Shown piece by piece: positions 57,564-64,000 of a stretch of 64,000 nt of DNA (positions are counted from its first letter, which is position 1; each line of letters opens with the position of its first letter). The position numbers were made by a program, and so were the translations under genes. The stretch is from the NCBI RefSeq assembly GCF_030295765.1, contig NZ_AP027292.1, forward strand, positions 868,001 to 932,000, given 5' to 3'. Origin of the DNA: Neptuniibacter halophilus. GTDB lineage: Bacteria; Pseudomonadota; Gammaproteobacteria; Pseudomonadales; Balneatricaceae. Below the pieces are notes generated by a model. That model did no database searches, had not been told where the DNA came from, and saw nothing but the letters and a program-made list of their open reading frames with translations.

Positions 57564-58664
57564 ATGAAACTGATCGTCTCTACCTTATCCCTTACGCTGG
57601 CACTCAGCACCCTGACACTGGCCGCTGATGAAACTGACAGCGCAGCAAGCGTAGCCAGTGGTGCGCAGGCCAGCAACGCCCCCGTGGAACGGACAGAACC
57701 CAATCCGGAGCGCAACCGACTGAGCAATCTGGCCCTGACATCCGATCCACTGACCGAAGTCCTGCAACTGGACACCGGCAAAGACGGAGAGCAGCTACTG
57801 GCGTTCTACCGGACAGAGGGAACCGGCATCACGCAGGGCGGAGTCATTCTGTTCCCGGATGAACAAACCCATATGGACTGGCCTGACGACCTTAGCCACC
57901 TGCGCCAGGGGCTGTCAGACCACGGCTGGTATACCCTTGCCCTGTACCTGCCAGACAGTGGAATCAACCCCTTGCCAGAGAGAACCCTGCCGGTGCTCTC
58001 TGCCATCAAAGTCGCCAGCAGCCAGGCACAACCCAGCGCCCCCCTGAGCGACGCAGAAGAGGGAGGTACACCCGATACCGCCGAGAATGCCTCTGCACCT
58101 GCAGAGAACACGCCAGACAGCGCAGCGGAAGAAACCAAAGAACCGGAAGAAGCCTATCAGGAGAAAGTCTACCGATTGGGCAGCACGGCTATCACTCACC
58201 TGAAACAACAGGGCCCGGAACTGGATCGGTTTATTGTATTAGGCGTCGGCAGTGGCGCAGTCTGGGCCGCTGACTTTGTCAGAAAATATCAGGAACAGGA
58301 GGAGCTGCGTCTGGTCATGATTGATGCGCGTCAGCCCCGGATCAACGCAGCCCCGGATCTGCTGACAGTTCTGCCTGAGATCAACAGCACCATGATCGAT
58401 CTTTACCATGGACAGCCGGTTTCACTTCAGCAAGACACCAACAATTCGGCAGAACAACGCCTGCGTCTGGCACGGCATAAACGACTCAACAATTTTCATC
58501 AGAGCCGCCTGCCGGTCGCAACGGAAAACTGGAAAAAAGACAGCCGCTGGCTGGTGAAGCAGGTAAGAGGGCTGATCCGCACCTACATTGTCACTGCCGA
58601 AAAGGAAGCGCGCGAAAGAAAGCTTAATGCCGGGAGCGAAACCATGGAAAAAGGACCGGGCTGA
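57564..58664 (+). CDS. DUF3530 family exported protein
   Basis: A 366-residue protein with a signal peptide (residues 1-20, ending LAA). The family resembles an alpha/beta hydrolase without a clear catalytic triad; FRTEG-like and GVILFPDEQTHMDWP segments are seen, and GVGSGAVWAADF may be the nucleophile elbow remnant. A disordered acidic Ala/Pro/Glu stretch (about 150-205) interrupts the fold. The start at 57564 follows from the signal peptide; a longer frame overlaps rpe. Function unknown. Confidence 0.75.
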   Translation: MKLIVSTLSLTLALSTLTLAADETDSAASVASGAQASNAPVERTEPNPERNRLSNLALTSDPLTEVLQLDTGKDGEQLLAFYRTEGTGITQGGVILFPDEQTHMDWPDDLSHLRQGLSDHGWYTLALYLPDSGINPLPERTLPVLSAIKVASSQAQPSAPLSDAEEGGTPDTAENASAPAENTPDSAAEETKEPEEAYQEKVYRLGSTAITHLKQQGPELDRFIVLGVGSGAVWAADFVRKYQEQEELRLVMIDARQPRINAAPDLLTVLPEINSTMIDLYHGQPVSLQQDTNNSAEQRLRLARHKRLNNFHQSRLPVATENWKKDSRWLVKQVRGLIRTYIVTAEKEARERKLNAGSETMEKGPG

Positions 58665-58672
58665 GTACTTTC

Positions 58673-58679
<7 letters not shown>
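58658..58679. terminator. Hairpin shared by the DUF3530 and djlA stops
   Basis: Perfect 8-base arms GGGCTGAG / CTCAGCCC with a 6-base loop. Each arm contains one of the two convergent stop codons. A T run is present on the minus-strand side only, after a few bases. It is likely a compact end for both genes. Confidence 0.45.
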
Positions 58680-61225
<2,546 letters not shown>

Positions 61226-61452
61226 TCAGCCACTTCCCAAACTCTGAAATTTGCGCGCTATTATGACACTGCAACGGCCCAAAAAGGTAGATTTCCCCGG
61301 TTACAGTTAACAGACTACCCTTGGCAGAAAAAGCCGTATAAGCTCTACAATCGGTGCATGGAATGTTTTATTATTCTGCACTTTACAGCATTTATAAGGG
61401 GTTCGGCGCAAACCGGATTCTCCGGACACAGCTGAAACGGATTTAATACCAG

Positions 61453-64000
61453 ATGCCCTTTGCCAAACGATCTACTTACGCCCTGACCGTCGCGATCAGC
61501 ACCGCTCTGCTCTCCACCTATGCAGCAGCCGAGTCGAAGCCTTCATCCAAAGAGATGGCCTGGGACTGCAACATGACCAAAGATGGCGGCTGGGATTGCA
61601 CGGTGAATGAGACGGTGGTGGAGCAGGTAGAGGCTGCCAGCCAGCAGCAATCCCCTGCCCGACCTGACAACACGGCTACCCCGGCTCAGACAGCTGAGCG
61701 CTCACCGGTGGAGCCTGTGGTCAGCGACAGTAAGCAGGCCACAACGCAAGCCGCAGCCGTGCGCAGCGTTCAATCAGAACCGATCCGGCCTGCGGAGCAG
61801 GCAAGTGCAGCATCCCAGCCCCCCTCACCCGCGCAACCCCGTTCGCAGGCTCGTCAGGCTTCAGCAGATACCTGGAACTGCACCGCAAACAGCGCCGGAG
61901 AATGGGTCTGTAATGATGCAACCGGTAACAGGCCGACCACCGGCAGCAGCCAGCAGGCACAGGTAGCAAGCAGCGCACCAGCAACGGCAACGGCCCCCTA
62001 TACTACAGACGAAGTGATCGGCAGCGAGTGGCAGTGCGATACCAGCCCATCCGGAGACTGGGACTGCCGCCGCATCAATGTCCACGCGCTGGCAACCGCG
62101 CCAGTCCGTGGCCAACAGGGTAAAGCAACATCGACCTACATCAGCAACAATGATTACGCACACCTGGACTGGGTTTACTACCGCAACCCCGAATTACAGC
62201 AGTGCGCCGGACGCTATCTGGAACCCGATTTTCCGAAAATGGGCGATGAAGATCAGGCAGAACCGCCGCTGCACCTTGAGGCCACCCGTTCCAGCACGAT
62301 TCTGGGCGGCCTGACGCAGTTAGAAGGCAATGTCTCCATGCGTCAGGGCTATCGCCGCCTTCGCTCCAGCAGCGCAGAACTTGACCAGGTGACCAGCAAA
62401 GCCCGTTTCGAAGGTAACGTTCAGTTCCGCGAACCCGGCATGCTGATGCTCGGCGACAGCGCGCAGGTTGATACCGAAACCTCGGAGGCAATATTCAACA
62501 ACGCCTCTTTTGTCCTGCATGAAGAAAACCTTCGCGGCAACGCCGACCGGATTCTTCGCCTTGAAGATGAACGCATTCGTCTGGAACAGGGCCAGTACAC
62601 TTACTGTCCGCCTTACAGCGAAGCATGGATGCTGGATGCTGACAGCATCGTCCTGAATCGCGAAGAAGGTTACGGCGAAGCGGAAGGCACCGTACTGCGG
62701 GTCGGCGGCGTACCGATCATGTATGTGCCCTATTTCACATTCCCGATCGATGATCGCCGTCGCTCAGGCTTCCTCTACCCAAGCATGAGTTACAGCAAAG
62801 ATAACGGCCTCGATCTGACGGTGCCTTACTACTTCAATATCGCACCTAACATGGATGACACCCTGACCGCCCGTTACATCTCGGAGCGGGGGTTGATGCT
62901 GGAAAATGAATTCCGCTATCTGAATAGTTGGTCAGAAAACCGCCTCAGCACTGCTTACCTGCCGGGTGATGACGCTTATGGCGATGACCGCTGGCTGCTG
63001 GGCCTCAACCATGAAGGCCAGTTTGCCGAACGCTGGCGCTCTTATGTCGACTTCACATCGGTGAGTGATACCGAGTATTTCGATGACCTCTCTACAAACC
63101 TTGAGATCAACCGCAAAGATCACCTGGATCAGTTAGGATGGGTAGCTTACTCCGGTAACGACTGGAGTTTCCGCGCATTAGTTCATGACTATCAGACCAT
63201 TTCCGGCACGGCACCCTATCAGCGGATGCCGCAGCTTAGCCTTCAGGGTAATGAAAACCTGCAGGAAAACCTCAATCTCAGTTACAAAGCCGAATTTACC
63301 CGCTTTGACCGTAACATCGAGGACCTGACCGGATTCAATCGGGTAACCGGCGACCGTTTCTTCGCCCAACCGGGTCTGAACTACAATTTTTACGCCCCCT
63401 GGGGCTTCGTTACGCCAAAAGCTTCACTCTGGCTGAGTCAGTACTCACTGGAAAATCAGGTCAGTGGCTATGATGACAGCCCGAACATTGCGGTTCCGAT
63501 CCTCAGTGTCGACAGCGGACTTTATTTTGACCGGGATCTGATCAACGGTGGCACCCATACTCTTGAGCCCCGCCTGTTCGCACTTTATGTGCCTGAAGAG
63601 GATCAAACCTCTGTTCCTGACTTTGATACCTCACGGCTGAGCTTTAACTACACCTCCCTGTTCCGCGAGAACCGCTTCAGTGGCCGGGACCGTATCGGCG
63701 ACAGCCAGCAGATCTCTCTGGGTCTGACCTCCCGTTACATTACCGAAGAGGGCTTTGAAAAAGGCTCGATCAGCGTGGGGCAGGCCTATTATATGGCCGA
63801 CCGGGAAGTTCAGTTAAGTCCGACCGGAGCACCGGAAACTGAGGGGCAGAGTGATATCGCCACGCTGGCGACCTGGTACCTGAATCCGAATCTGCGTACT
63901 TATCTGGATACGATCCTCGACCCGAGCGATTACAAAATTAACTCATCCACTTTCGGCATGAAGTACAACGGGGATCTCAACCATCAGGTCAACTTCCTCT
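61453..64000 (+). CDS. lptD: LPS-assembly protein LptD, N-terminal 849 codons (runs off the window)
   Basis: The outer-membrane barrel that inserts lipopolysaccharide, with LptE as plug. No stop appears before the window ends. Residues 1-26 are a signal peptide (STYAAA). Residues 37-205 form an unusual extension with three W-x-C-x7-W-x-C modules at 37-49, 141-153 and 193-205, separated by Ala/Gln/Pro-rich linkers. Then comes the periplasmic OstA/LptA-like domain (about 270-400, with EGNVSMRQGYR) and the barrel, starting near VPYFTFPIDDRRRSGFL. The amgK-murU neighbours are as in Pseudomonas, where LptD has one such Trp/Cys module. Confidence 0.95.
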   Translation, partial: MPFAKRSTYALTVAISTALLSTYAAAESKPSSKEMAWDCNMTKDGGWDCTVNETVVEQVEAASQQQSPARPDNTATPAQTAERSPVEPVVSDSKQATTQAAAVRSVQSEPIRPAEQASAASQPPSPAQPRSQARQASADTWNCTANSAGEWVCNDATGNRPTTGSSQQAQVASSAPATATAPYTTDEVIGSEWQCDTSPSGDWDCRRINVHALATAPVRGQQGKATSTYISNNDYAHLDWVYYRNPELQQCAGRYLEPDFPKMGDEDQAEPPLHLEATRSSTILGGLTQLEGNVSMRQGYRRLRSSSAELDQVTSKARFEGNVQFREPGMLMLGDSAQVDTETSEAIFNNASFVLHEENLRGNADRILRLEDERIRLEQGQYTYCPPYSEAWMLDADSIVLNREEGYGEAEGTVLRVGGVPIMYVPYFTFPIDDRRRSGFLYPSMSYSKDNGLDLTVPYYFNIAPNMDDTLTARYISERGLMLENEFRYLNSWSENRLSTAYLPGDDAYGDDRWLLGLNHEGQFAERWRSYVDFTSVSDTEYFDDLSTNLEINRKDHLDQLGWVAYSGNDWSFRALVHDYQTISGTAPYQRMPQLSLQGNENLQENLNLSYKAEFTRFDRNIEDLTGFNRVTGDRFFAQPGLNYNFYAPWGFVTPKASLWLSQYSLENQVSGYDDSPNIAVPILSVDSGLYFDRDLINGGTHTLEPRLFALYVPEEDQTSVPDFDTSRLSFNYTSLFRENRFSGRDRIGDSQQISLGLTSRYITEEGFEKGSISVGQAYYMADREVQLSPTGAPETEGQSDIATLATWYLNPNLRTYLDTILDPSDYKINSSTFGMKYNGDLNHQVNFL

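Overview
The window is chromosomal DNA of a gammaproteobacterium. Gene order and protein features point to a marine Oceanospirillales-type organism related to, but not inside, Pseudomonas. Signs are the gyrA-serC-pheA-hisC-tyrA/aroA-cmk-rpsA block, the trpE/gph/rpe block, the lptD | amgK-murU-djlA block, a DUF2232 gene inside the rpsF-rpsR-rplI operon, and the MupP/AmgK/MurU cell-wall recycling route. Coding density is high. I see no tRNA, rRNA, insertion sequence, prophage or CRISPR array. Almost everything is conserved housekeeping; the accessory interest lies around 39-42.5 kb. Family assignments come from recognising protein motifs by eye; no database search was run.

Layout. 1-9.3 kb (minus): gyrA, serC, pheA, hisC, a tyrA-aroA fusion, cmk and the start of rpsA, with an intrinsic terminator between gyrA and serC. 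9.5-16.4 kb: ubiG-mupP-yciK (plus), then rluB, an H-NS-like gene, yciO and rnm (minus), then yciB-yciI and an OmpA-like protein (plus). 16.5-25.8 kb: purL, tadA, guaA and guaB (minus) with mltF (plus), so purine synthesis dominates. 25.9-29.7 kb (plus): xseA, an M23 peptidase, fklB and a YbfF-like esterase. 29.7-35.6 kb (minus): an HExxH metallopeptidase-like protein, a small unknown protein and the biotin operon bioB-F-H-C-D; bioA lies apart at 42.7 kb (plus) with a thioesterase. 35.7-39.6 kb (plus): comF, a Na/Pi cotransporter, trmO and two small unknown genes.

39.6-42.5 kb (minus) is a four-gene RiPP-metallophore cluster of the Hvf/bufferin type: a precursor with eleven EG[K/R]CG motifs, a DUF692 (MNIO) maturase, a DUF2063 partner and a DoxX-like membrane protein. 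It is the best candidate for an unusual system in the window. The general class is known from other bacteria; this long precursor and its hairpin-separated layout look worth direct study.

44.4-48 kb (minus): rpsF-rpsR-DUF2232-rplI-dnaB. 48.1-49.8 kb: a Cache-HAMP-PAS membrane sensor with no output domain. 49.9-54.6 kb (minus): trpE-G-D-C-osmC, preceded by a likely Trp-rich leader peptide. 54.7-57.5 kb (minus): nhaA, gph and rpe, with a structured leader and terminator ahead of nhaA. 57.5-64 kb: a DUF3530 protein (plus), djlA, murU and amgK (minus), and the first 849 codons of lptD (plus), which runs off the window and carries a triplicated Trp/Cys module near its N-terminus.
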